From NCBI GenBank assembly GCA_016946835.1, contig JACVTC010000002.1, positions 2,375,001 to 2,437,000 of the forward strand: a stretch of DNA of 62,000 nt, in the 5' to 3' direction. Positions 51,314-62,000 of the stretch are shown piece after piece. Under the pieces are notes generated by a model. That model made no database searches, had not been told where the DNA came from, and saw nothing but the letters and a program-made list of their open reading frames with translations. This DNA is from Neocallimastix lanati (nom. inval.). Lineage: Eukaryota > Neocallimastigomycota > Neocallimastigomycetes > Neocallimastigales > Neocallimastigaceae. The position numbers and the translations under genes are program-made. Within the stretch, counting starts at the first letter, position 1, and every line of letters begins with the position of its first letter.

Positions 51314-54228
51314 TTTCCTCTACATTAAGTATTATATAATATTTTAATTATTATATACAAGTTTTTTTTTTTTTTTTAAAACTATATACAATTAAAGAAA
51401 TATTATTCTTTGAAAATTAAATTTGTATTTTTTGTCATTTTACTCCTGCGATACTTTTAGTTAATGGATAAGCTAACATGTTTTCAGTATTAATGTATTC
51501 TAATTCAATTTCGTTTTTCATAATTTCTTCTTGAACAAATTTATATCTTAAGTCTATATGCTTACTTCTTCCTTTAGAATTTGTATCTTGAGCAATTGCA
51601 ATGCATGCTTTGTTATCTACCATAATTTTAAATTTTATATCTTGATTAAATATTTCCTTAAATAAATTTTTGAACCATAAAGCTTGTTTAGTACATTCAG
51701 TTAAACTAACAAATTCAGCTTCAGCAGTAGATAAAGTTACGCTTTTCTGAAACAGAGATTTCCATGAAATAGGGCTTTTTCCAAGTAAAAATATATATCC
51801 ACTTGTAGATTTTCTCGTCTTTTCATCGTTAGCAAAATCTGAATCTGAGTATCCGATAAATTTATTATTTTTATTATAATATATAAATTTATTTTTTGTA
51901 CCTTTTAAATATTGTAACATATTCATTAAATTTTTATAATCAGCTTCTGTTGGATTTTCATGTATTCTTGAGGTTTTACTTACAGAAAACATTATATCAG
52001 GCCTTGACTTTACAGCGATATATAGTAACGCACCAAGTAAAGATTTATTTTTTTTTGGATCTATTAAAATTGAATTATTTCTTTCATATTCCGTAATTTT
52101 CCTGCACGGTGTTTTTATTTGTTTTATTTTCTTCATATCATATTTTTCTATTATTTTATTAATATAAACTATCTGATTTATTTTACAACCATCACTTGTT
52201 TTATAAATATTTTATACCTATTATTTTAATTGCATTAGAATCTTTAGAAATTTTATATTTATCTTTTAATTTATTTACAGTATAGTTTATTTCATTTTTA
52301 ATTTCTGTTATTAAAATATCATCTACATATAATGTTAGTAAACATGTTAATTTATTATTTTTATTATATTTTCCCAAAGAGACATTTGTCAGTTTTGTAT
52401 TTTTTAAGACCTATACTTACTAAGTAATGTGATATTTCATTATACCACATTCTTCCAGCTTGTTTTTAACCATAAAGAATTTTTTAAAGTATCCAGAATT
52501 TATTAGTATTAAAATTTTTATCACCATAAGGAATCTTTGTATAAATCTTTTCTTCCAAATCTGTATTCAAGTAAGCAGCTTTTAAATCCAATTGCTTCAT
52601 ATCCTAGTTGAACTTTGATGCAATAGCGATCGTAAGTCTTAGACTATCTGCTTGGACTGTTATGGAGTTTGTCTCTATAAAATCTTCTCCAGCAACTTGC
52701 TGACAACCAAGAGCCACTAGTCTTGCCTTTTTCTTCTTATTATCCTTTTCGGCAAAGACCCATTTAGTACCGATTATATTTACATCAGCTGGTATGTTTT
52801 TTTACCACTTTCATAACATTGTTGTGTTCATATTTTTTAATTCGTCATCTATTACTTCTTTCCATTCTTCACTTTCTGGTGAATTAATAGCTTGTTGATA
52901 CGTTGTTGGGACGTTTGTTTTAATATTTAAAATTTTAAATCTTTTATTACTTTCTGATTGTAATTTTTCTTTTCTGAAAGTTAAATTTTCTTCATCTGAA
53001 TCATCTGAATTATTGCTATGTGATCTTTTCTTGCTTATTTAAGTTTTTCTTTCATTTAAAAATTCATTATCAGATTCACTATCATATTCATTTTCTTCTA
53101 TTTTAGTTTCATTATTAATATTAATAATTTTATTACTATTATTATTATTGTCATTATTATAAATATCTTAGTAATTATCACAAGTATTAATGTTGTCATT
53201 ATTATAAATATCTTTGTTATTATCATAATTATTATTATTATATTTATTATTATAATTATAATTATTATTATTATTATTATTATTATTATTTAAAGGATTA
53301 TTTAATTGTGAATGAATATTATTATTATCATTAATACTTTCCCCCTCAATTAAAGAATCCTTAAAATTAATAATAGAATCAATATATTTGTCACAAAAGA
53401 ATGTACTATTTATAGTCCCAGGCATATCTTCCATAAAATAAACATCTCTTGAAGTAACTATAGAGTTAGTAGAAATATCTAAAATTTTGTAGCCAAGAGA
53501 GTCAGGTGCATATCCTAAAAATATATCAGGTCTAGAGTTATAGTCAAATTTTCATCGTTCGCAAAAATATTTGCAATTAAATTATTATTTTTGTATATTT
53601 GTAAACGGTCTTTGCTATTTATGCGTTTCATTATAATAGTACATCTATTTTTTAATATTGAATGAGTGGAAATTAGATTGTTTTGAATATTTGACGCGTA
53701 ATAAACATTTGATAATATAAAATCTTTATTTTTAAATTTACCATTGTAAGTACCTACATTTTCGACTTTGTCTAAATCACCATTTGGATAAATAATATTT
53801 TTATTATTTATTTTATTTAAATTGTTTAAATTATTGATGTTATTAGTTAAGTTGATACCAGTACTACTATTAATCATCCAATGTGTGGAATTATTATTAT
53901 TATTTATTGTTGTATAATTACAATTTTGAATTACTAAAATATTTCCTGTAAAATCAAAGTATACTTCATCTTCATTTTCATTATTATTTTCAAAAAAATT
54001 ATTGTTATTATTATTAGATTTATCATTGTTGTTATTAATAGTATTTCCAGAGTAATAATTACTTTTGTTATTATATCCTTTATAATAATTTTTATTTTTA
54101 TTATTATTATTTTTATAATTTTTATTATTATCATCTGATTTATTATTTTCTCTAATTAAAAGATTATATTTACAATGATCAGTAGAGTGACCTTTAGTTT
54201 TGCATATATGACAATAATATTCGTACAT
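51314..54228 (-). mobile_element. Ty1/copia LTR retrotransposon remnant, integrase core deleted
   Basis: Order on the minus strand: gag zinc knuckle CHICKTKGHSTDHC (about 54215-54174); a protease region where the active-site motif reads MINSSTG, so the catalytic Asp is replaced; a deletion; then the integrase C-terminal FLGYAPDSLGYKILD (about 53522-53480) and DVYFMEDMPG; an Asn-rich linker; the RT start (SEEWKEVIDDELK, about 52870) and RT core with YVDDILI (about 52325); and RNase H with STAEAEFVSLTE and KHIDLRYKFV, ending near 51435. Several stops and frameshifts are present. A polypurine tract AGAGGAAA at 51321-51314 followed by TGTT marks a possible 3' LTR start. No 5' LTR or gag N-terminus is found. 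Confidence 0.88.
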
Positions 54229-54345
54229 CTAAACCTTATTAAATAAATAATAAAATTTATTAAAAGTTTGTGTAACATATTACAAATATTTACAAATATT
54301 TATAAAGTAAAATTAAAAAAAAAAATAAACATTTTTTATATATTT

Positions 54346-54382
<37 letters not shown>

Positions 54383-55139
54383 TATATTTCAATACTATTT
54401 ATCAACATATTTTTTTAAAAAATAAAAATTAAGTAAAAATGTTTAATGATCCATTGAGTATTTTAGAACTTTATTTATATTAATAAATAAAACTTTAAAA
54501 TTTTAAATATATTATGTGAACTTTAATTTGATTTATAAATAATTTATTATTAAATATAATATTTTTTGAATATTACAAATATAGATTTTATTATAACTTA
54601 ATATAATTACACATTTTTATTCTATTCTATTTTATTCTATTTTATTTTTTTTATTTTTTATTAATACTTTACATGATTTTTATTATTTCACTATTTATTT
54701 TGTTTTATTATTTCTATAAAACTTTATTATTAAATATTTAAATAAAAATTAAAGAAAAGTAAATTTAGTCATACAGACACAATTCATATCATAATATATA
54801 TAATTTTAATATATATTATTATGATATGTCCAATATTGTAGATTTACTTTTTAATAAATAATTTATATAGATTTATATACAGAATATATGAAAATTTTAA
54901 TTCTAAAAGATTTATAATATATATATATATATATATATATTATAAAATAAAATATTTTAATTAAAAATAAAAATAAAAAAAAAAAAAAAAGAAATATTAT
55001 AAAAATAAAATATTATTAAATAAAAAAAATATAATAAATTAATATAATATAAAATATAAAAATTTATTAAAAATATTATAAATAAAATACTATCAAATAA
55101 AATATTAATAAATAAAATAATATAAAATAAAACAAAATA
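54229..55139. other. AT-rich stretch
   Basis: T31 at about 54350, TA repeats and A tracts. A possible, very weak LTR resemblance at 54490-54526 (AATATATTATGTGAACTTTAA compared with 51290-51312) is all I see. Confidence 0.5.
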
Positions 55140-55925
55140 TCAATAGTAGTCATAACAAAGATACAAAAATAAATGAAATATTACCTAATTCAAATATTAT
55201 TAATAATAATTATTATTCAAAGTGTACGAGTTATAAATCAATTTTACCTCATATTTATTAAAGGGAATTCTGAATTTGGGGAATACGATAAAGTTAATAA
55301 AAAAATTAAAAAAAAAAATTGATAATTTCGTTAATGATAGTATGAATGAAATTTATAATATTATTTCTGAAAATAAAACGCCTGCGGAAGTGATAAAAAA
55401 ATAGAAGAATTAACTTTTTTTTTTCTAATCTAAAGTAACGCATAAATAATAAATCTAAAATTTCGTTCGTTAACTATAATAGAAATCAAAAATATTTATA
55501 TTCAATATCATTAAATTCTATTAAAGAGGATAATTATGATGATTATGAATTAATTCTTTTTGAATCAAAATTAATAAGACATATATGACCTATATTAGAC
55601 TATTACGTTATTATTGCTTATCTATATCCAGAAAGAATAATTAATGAGATTGAAAATTTACCAAATATTATTACTTGTACTATATCTACAATATTTAAAA
55701 ATCATTATTCTAACAAATATTATGATAAAAACGAATATCATAAAAGAAACTAAATGGAAGGAAGTCAGTATTCAAGAAAATAAATTTGATTTCAGTCTTA
55801 GTAATAGTTCATTATTAATAATGTCCCAGATAAGTATTTTTTAAATTCATCACATCCATATGATAATAATTATTATTATCCAAGTTCTGCTGGTAAAGGA
55901 ATTGATATATATATTATTGATGGTG
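55140..55925 (+). pseudogene. Subtilisin-like serine protease (S8) fossil, truncated
   Basis: Broken frames encode a propeptide-like region (KYLYSISLNSIKEDNYDDYELILF; YPERIINEIENLPNIITC) followed by the start of the catalytic domain. It ends with HPYDNNYYYPSSAGKGID and then IYIIDG, where the Asp is the first residue of the Asp-His-Ser triad of S8 proteases. The sequence then stops abruptly and is replaced by a tandem repeat, so the His and Ser parts are missing. There are at least five stops or frameshifts. Secreted subtilases are common in fungi; this copy cannot work. The domain call rests on the Asp motif and its upstream AGKGIDIYIID context. Confidence 0.7.
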
Positions 55926-56100
55926 TACTATTTCTATTTTTCACTCAATATGTTTTTGTACCTAGATTAATAAAATGAACTATTTCTATTTTTCTCTCAA
56001 TATATTTATGCACCTAGATTAATGTGATGAATTATTTCTATTTTTCTCTCAATATATTTTTGAACCTAGATAAGCAAAATGTTTTATTTTATTTTTCTCC
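55926..56100. repeat. Minisatellite with a unit of about 58 bp, three copies
   Basis: The repeated unit contains CTATTTCTATTTTTC, CTCAATAT and CACCTAGATTAA, with small differences between copies. It begins exactly where the protease fossil is cut. Confidence 0.85.
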
Positions 56101-56450
56101 CATGATTTATTAATATATATATATATATATTTTATACAACTATATTATAATAAATATTAAGAATAAGAAAAAATTAAAGACATATGATATGTAATATTAT
56201 ATAATAATTTTGTAATAATGGTTTTACGAAGTAGGTTGAAATATTATTATTTAAGGCTTATTACAAAATTTAATATTTGGTAAATGCTACACTTTACTTT
56301 AAAAATTTTATCAAATAAATTTAGTTAATGATTAAAAAACTTTATCAAATAAAAATCATTAATGATTTAAGTTTGAAATTGTTTATTAAAAAATTTATTT
56401 ATTGTATAAGTCGTATAAGTCTTATTTTATTATTTTTATACAAATCTAAA
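56101..56450. other. AT-rich stretch
   Basis: Nothing recognised. Confidence 0.5.
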
Positions 56451-56932
56451 ATAATTATCAGTTGAAATTTTTTTTTTTTTTAGACATTCCCTTGCAAGTC
56501 TGATCATATTATCCTAGCAAAAACAGACAACTAATATCAGATAAACTTTATAGCGGGGTTGTATAAGGATGACCACTTAAAGTGCTCCCATGCCATACCT
56601 TTTCGGCATCGATACTCTTAGTGACGAATTATGGAACCACAAGATTTGGTGATGTTGGATATGGCAAGCCACAACCACATACACTATAACATTATGTATC
56701 TACCAAATTAGGAAATCTAATCTAACACGTTAACTAATGAGGATTTACAATACCCAGAATCACCCCGCTTCAGGTATGTATATGTACATCTGAGAAGCAT
56801 GACCATAGTGTAGACGATGTCTTATTCAATTGGGTTAATTTTGAGTGGTAAGGTGGAATCCAACTCCGGACTATTGACCCCAAGCGTTAACCATTGGCCC
56901 GATCTCACGTAATTCTTAATTATCATTTGAAG
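56451..56932 (-). mobile_element. tRNA-derived SINE with target-site duplication
   Basis: A 450-base GC-normal island. On the minus strand its head has a tRNA-like A box (GGGCCAATGGTTAACGC, about 56902-56886) and, about 36 bases on, a B box (AGTTGGATTCC, about 56867-56857), the tRNA internal promoter spacing. A unique body follows, and the 3' end is poly(A) (T14 at 56468-56481 on the plus strand). Flanking direct repeats TAATTATCAGTTGAA (56452-56466) and TAATTATCATTTGAA (56917-56932) differ at one base, which is a target-site duplication. These are the hallmarks of a pol III-transcribed SINE moved by LINE machinery, probably that of the nearby elements (inference). The parent tRNA is not clear. 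Confidence 0.8.
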
Positions 56933-59900
56933 ATTTAACAAATATTTTCGTTGCCCTTTTATGCAATTTATGAATATATATCAATGTACATTAATTATTA
57001 AAAAAATTAATAGATAATTTAATATGTATACATTGTATGCATATATTAAGTATTAAATAATTAACTATTGTAGTATTTAAATAGTAATAAAAAAATATTT
57101 TTTAAAATTATAATTAATTAAACCATAAAAAAAGACTATTTTATAATTCTATTTTTTGGTAAACTACTATTCGCTTTGAAGTCTATTTATATTTAATATT
57201 TTATCATAAAATTAAATTATATTGGTTTATCAAAACGAATTGTAATAATTGCTTTGATTATTGTTTGAATTATTATTTGTTTTTAATAAAAATAAACCAT
57301 TTAATATATTTTAATACCATAATATTAATTAATAATTATTTATTTATATAGTTATTACTATTTATTGTTTATTAAGATTAAAATTTTATTTTATTTTATT
57401 TTTTTTTTAATAAAAAAAAAAATTAATCAATAGAATATAAAAAAATATTAAATATTAATAAAAACATTTATATTAATAAAATAAGTATTTATATTTATTA
57501 ATTAAACTAAAATATTAAAAAAATATTAATTATAATAGGAACATTAATTGTAATGGTAAGGAGGTTATAGAATAAAAATTAATAATATTTAAATCCGATA
57601 TAATATTAAAATATTCTACCTAACCTATATTAAAAAATATTATTTTATAAGTCCTAAGTATTTAAACTCTTTTTTTTTAAAAAAAAGAATAAAATATTAA
57701 TTCATAGTACTTAACTAATTATTTTTATTTATTTCATTTTATTTTTATTAATACTTTAATATTTTATAATACTACCTATTTTTTTTTCATTTTATATCAT
57801 TGTATTTTATTAAAACTTTACTCTTTTATATAAATCCTCACTATTTATTTTATTTCATCTTATTTTAATTAATACTTCACTCTTTTATATGGTATATCAT
57901 TATTTAGTTTAATTTAATTTAATTTATACTTAATTTTATTTTATATTATAAAAATTATATAAAGTTATAAAAATAATATAAATAATAAAGGTTTTAAATT
58001 TTATAATACTTTTTTAAGTATTAAATGTATATTTTTATTTTATTTTATTTTATAATATACTTAATTTTATTTTATATTATAAAAATTATATGAAGTTATA
58101 AAAATAATATAAATAATAAAGGTTTTAAATTTTATAATACTTTTTTTAAGTTTTAAATGTATATTTTTATTTTATTTTAATTTATAATATAACTTATATC
58201 AAAAAAAAAAAAAAAAAAAAAAAATAAAAAAAGAAAAATTAATAATAAAAATAAAATAAAAATAAAAATTTTTAAATTTTATAATAATTTCTATAATCTT
58301 AAATAATACTATATTTACTTCAACATTGTACTTGTCAAAAAGTATTGTATGGTAAAATTTCTAGTAAAATAATAAATATAAATATTTTTATTTAAATTAT
58401 TGTTAAAATAAATTCAATATACTAAGAATGTTAGGTTTTAATTAAAAGGTATAAGTAAAAATCTTTTTTAATATTAAAATTTTTAAAATGAAAAATTATA
58501 AATAAAATATCAAATGAACAAATATTATTTTCATTTATTATTAAAATAAAAAGGTGCAACAAGATATTTAATATAATATCTTTCTTTGAATTTTTTTTTT
58601 TTTTTTATTATACATTATAAAATATTATAATGACAAGATATTATTTAATGACAAGATATTATTTATAATGACAAGATATTTTATCATATTATTCAATATT
58701 GCAAAAAGTAGTACAAATAGTATATATAACTTATCTTTTTATGTATATATTTAATTTAATAAATAAAAAATTTAAAAAAATTTAATTTTTTAATTTTTTT
58801 TTTTTATTTTCTAATTTTTATTTAATTTTCTAATTTTTTTTTAATTATTTAAAAATTTTTTTTATAAATATATATATTTTTTTGTAATTTACCATATTTT
58901 TTTGTATTTTTAATTAATTTTAATTTTAATTTATCATATTTTTTTGTATTTTTAATTTATATTAATTATAATTTTCTATATTTTCTATATTTTCTATATT
59001 TTTTGTATTTTTTGTATTTTTAATTTATTTTAATTTTCTATATTTTTTGTATTTTTTGTATTTTTAATTTTTTTTTTTTTTTTATTTTTATTAAGTTTAT
59101 TTTAATTTATTTTATAAAATAATATAGTATTAAATAAAGTTTATTACACGAGAAAATTATCTCAGCCATAATTATTTTCTATACATTACCTTTTAAATAA
59201 AATATACTGTAACTGAAATCTATATTTAGTAAATTCTATACTTTCCTAATTCTTTCTTATTATCATAATATATTTTAATAATATTTTTATTAATATTGTT
59301 GAAAAGTATAAAAGGTTCGTTTATTTATATTTATAGAAAATATGAAAATCTAATTTCGCCTTTTTTATTAAAAGGAGTTGTTGTAGAAGAGATTTATATT
59401 ATAAAATATTTATAGTTATTTTGTTAAGGTTACACAAATGTATTATTGGCCTTATACTTGAAAATATATATATTAAAATATATCACAAAACTTCTTAATT
59501 ATGTACAAAACTTCAATTTTAACAACTATTATTTAGTTTTTTTTTTTTTTTTTTTTTTTTTTGAATAATTAAATATTTTTATATTTAATATATTAATAAA
59601 TGAATTAATAAAATTATTTTAAATCCACAATAACTGCGGCTAAATATTATATAAATAAATTATAATATTATATTATAATAAATATTACATTATCATTATT
59701 TATAAAGAAAAAAAATTATTATAAAAAAATTTGTGAAAAAATTTAAAAAAAAAAAATAATTATTTATATTAACAAATATTAATATTATGATTAAATATAA
59801 AATTTTAAAAATAACTATTATTATTATTATTCTCACTAAATATATATAATTTAAAAATAATTATTATTATTATTATCAACAAATATAAAATTTAAAAAAT

Positions 59901-60114
59901 ATTATATATTATTATCAATAAATATAAATTATATATAATCAAAAATAATATAAAAAAAAAATAAAATAAAATAATATAAATAGTAAAGTAGTATATAAAA
60001 GAGTGAATTATTAATAAAAATAAAATAAAATTATAAACAGTCTAATATATTAATGTATAAATAAAATTTATAATATTATTTAATAAAATAGTAATATTTT
60101 AAAATAAGTTATTA
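56933..60114. other. AT desert with local duplications
   Basis: It contains a tandem duplication of about 133 bp (57928-58060 and 58061-58192), a TGACAAGATATTATT repeat (58630-58685), ATTTTTTGTATTTT-type repeats (58880-59070), and a LINE-like 3' end motif (CCACAATAACTGCGGCTAAA) at about 59624-59645. No gene is seen. The right end holds the promoter of the transporter gene. Confidence 0.6.
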
Positions 60115-62000
60115 ATGGTATATCAACAATTGAAAACATTAATATGGCGAAATGCTATATTAAAAAAAAGAGGAATATTTTCAACAATTATTGAACTTTT
60201 TTTCCCGGCAATTATTATTTTATTAACTGGTAAATATAAGTATAAATTACAAAAAAAAAAAAATTAAATGAAATAAAAATATAATAATTATTGATAATAG
60301 TATACTATTTTATAATATTATTGCTTATTACTTCTTATATGTATTAATTTATAATATTATTGCTTATTACTTCTTATATGTATTAATTTATAATATTATT
60401 GCTTATTACTTCTTATATGTATTAATTTATAATATTATTGCTTATTACTTCTTATATGTATTAATTTATAATATTATTGCTTATTACTTCTTATTTATTC
60501 TGATTTGCTATATTTTGTAATTTTTTTGATAAAAATTTTTATATTATATAGTAAAAAACGCAAATATTGAAATATCTGAATATAAAGATGAAGATATAAA
60601 AAATATTCCAATTTATATTGTAAACAATTCAACAAGAATATCTAATATGATTATTAGAAATCAATATTGTATTAAGTTTTCTAATGATTTTGATATTGAA
60701 AAAAAAAATATATTTTTGGAAAATTTTAAGAGAGATAGTTTTTTTAGTTCATTTAAATATTTGGAAATCACGGATGACTTTACTCAATATGAAAATTCCA
60801 ATACAAAAAGAAATTACGAAATGAACGAAAACAATAAATTCATTATTAATAATTTAGATAATATAAAACATGAATATATAAATCATAACTTAAATAATAC
60901 TACTAAAAATTATTCTATGAATACTACAACTAATATAGATAATGGAAATAAAATAGATATTAATATTAGTACTTCCAAAACAGATAGCACGAATGCTACA
61001 ATTGTATCAGTTAGTAATACAAGAAAACATTCTAATATTTCTACTTTGGCTAAACCGTTTAAATATTACAAACGAGATTATGTAAAACCAACTCAAGAAT
61101 ATAAAATTGAAATATTTGATAGTGAAGAGGAAATATTTGAAAAATACAAAGAAATTTATTATTTATCACCTAATCAAAATGAAAACCCTAAATTTCCTCC
61201 TCTGGATGGTTTCTATGGTATTTCATTTAAATCTCTTACAGAATATACTCTTTATATCTCATGTGAAGATTTAGTTTCAGAATTAGATGAAATGTTAGAG
61301 CATATGGTTTTAAATAAAAATTATTATAATTTTCAAATATTAACTAATAATGCTCTTTTGAAAACATTAATAAATTCTAACTCTAATTTTAATAACAATA
61401 ATAATACTAATAATAATAACCCTATTCAGGAAATAGAATATAATTATAAGTATATGGATTCATTTGGACATTCCAAAAAGAGTAAGGATAATCAACTAAA
61501 AGAATACATGGCGTTTTTATTCTCATTTTATTTTATTCCTTGTTTATGCACTCTACTTAATAATTTAGTTATTGAAAAAGAATCTAAAATCAAAGAATCT
61601 TTAGTTATTATTGGCTTAAAAAAATATAACTTTTGGTTATCATGGATCATTATTTATGGTATTATTATATCAGTTGGTTCCGTTTTTTCTGTAATAATAA
61701 TGACTTATTATGAAGTATTTAGTTTTATCCCTTGGTCTATTTTATTATTTACTATTATCATTTATGGTTTATCTTGTGTCTGTATCGCCTTTACACTATC
61801 TACGATAATCAATAAGTCAAAAACTTCTAGTACAATTGGTGCAATTATTATTGTTTTATTCTTTTTGATTTATTTTTTTTATAATATTTTAGAAGAAGGA
61901 ACACTATATAAATGCATTTGTTGCATATTATTCCCGCAAATTTCATTCATTACACTAATTAATAATTTTATTCTTTTAGAAGAAAAATTATTACCAATGA
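60115..62000 (+). CDS. ABCA-type (subfamily A) ABC transporter, 5' part
   Basis: Exon 1 is 60115-60229; the intron is 60230-60551 (GTAAAT...ATATAG); exon 2 is 60552 to beyond the window end, joined in phase. About 521 residues are visible. The N-terminus MVYQQLKTLIWRNAILKKRG followed by a hydrophobic segment (residues about 20-38) is the standard ABCA start. A large extracytoplasmic loop (about 40-355) is Asn-rich with many N-X-S/T sites. Then come MAFLFSFYFIPCLCTLLNNL (from 358), EKESKIKESLVIIGLKKYNFWLSW, the diagnostic ABCA coupling-helix region, and further transmembrane helices. The nucleotide-binding domain lies outside the window. ABCA proteins move lipids or act as large exporters; anaerobic fungi carry many. 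The substrate is unknown. Confidence 0.9.
60300..60500. repeat. Intronic minisatellite, unit of about 38 bp, five copies
   Basis: Near-identical copies of TTATAATATTATTGCTTATT, then ACTTCTTATATGTATTAA, inside the only visible intron of the ABC transporter gene. Confidence 0.95.

Noticed and set aside
54240-54526. 5' LTR of the copia element
   Set aside because: Only about 20 bases resemble the putative 3' LTR; the gag N-terminus is also missing, so a 5' truncation is simpler.
56480-56916. U1 or other spliceosomal RNA (ATACATACCTG on the minus strand)
   Set aside because: No U1 loop motifs or correct Sm arrangement; poly(A), TSD and tRNA boxes explain the block better as a SINE.

Overview
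The window looks like a piece of a very AT-rich, intron-bearing eukaryotic genome, most probably an anaerobic gut fungus (Neocallimastigomycota: the Neocallimastix / Piromyces / Anaeromyces group). The reasons are: intergenic DNA that is almost pure A/T with huge homopolymers; short AT-rich GTA...AG introns; Asn/Gln/Ser homopolymer tracts in proteins; a fungal-style C2H2 transcription factor; a NEDD1 homologue, expected in a zoosporic, basal-body-bearing lineage; and a bacterial-looking single-exon sodium/solute symporter. The assignment is inference. No marker gene here is decisive, and Dictyostelium-like amoebae share the AT richness.

Layout. 1-1275: 3' part of a LIM-domain protein gene whose upstream sequence runs into a 6-bp satellite. 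2007-2310: a strong candidate SRP (7SL) RNA gene. 3505-4460: dead 3' end of a LINE on the minus strand. 5213-6889 (-): SSS-family symporter. 6890-11756: AT desert. 11757-18764 (-): NEDD1-like gene, for which I could join 12 exons in phase (1207 aa), including 11-nt and 22-nt microexons. 20788-24215 (-): C2H2 zinc-finger transcription factor in three exons (970 aa). 24216-35334: AT desert with one possible orphan exon near 28.2 kb and a GC-shifted block near 26.1 kb. 35335-35961: nucleoside diphosphate kinase with a TGA-CTAG stop followed by a 64-codon in-frame tail. 36939-37010: tRNA-Cys(GCA).

37.1-50.1 kb, just downstream of the tRNA, is a graveyard of non-LTR (LINE) retrotransposons on the plus strand. 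It holds an internally deleted copy, one nearly complete but frameshifted copy (40985-45241), four copies of a 3' tail ending in a short hairpin plus poly(A), and a decayed 5' copy. 51314-54228 (-) is a broken Ty1/copia element lacking its integrase core. 55140-55925 is a fossil of a subtilisin-like protease. 56468-56916 (-) is a tRNA-derived SINE with a poly(A) tail and a target-site duplication. The window ends inside the 5' part of an ABCA-type transporter gene (60115-62000).

The genes do not form one pathway. The most interesting signal is at the NDP kinase. The stop sits in the best-known readthrough context (UGA CUAG), and the tail has no stop for 64 codons and ends in a Cys-Cys plus polybasic motif. 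This suggests a minor, possibly membrane-anchored isoform made by translational readthrough.
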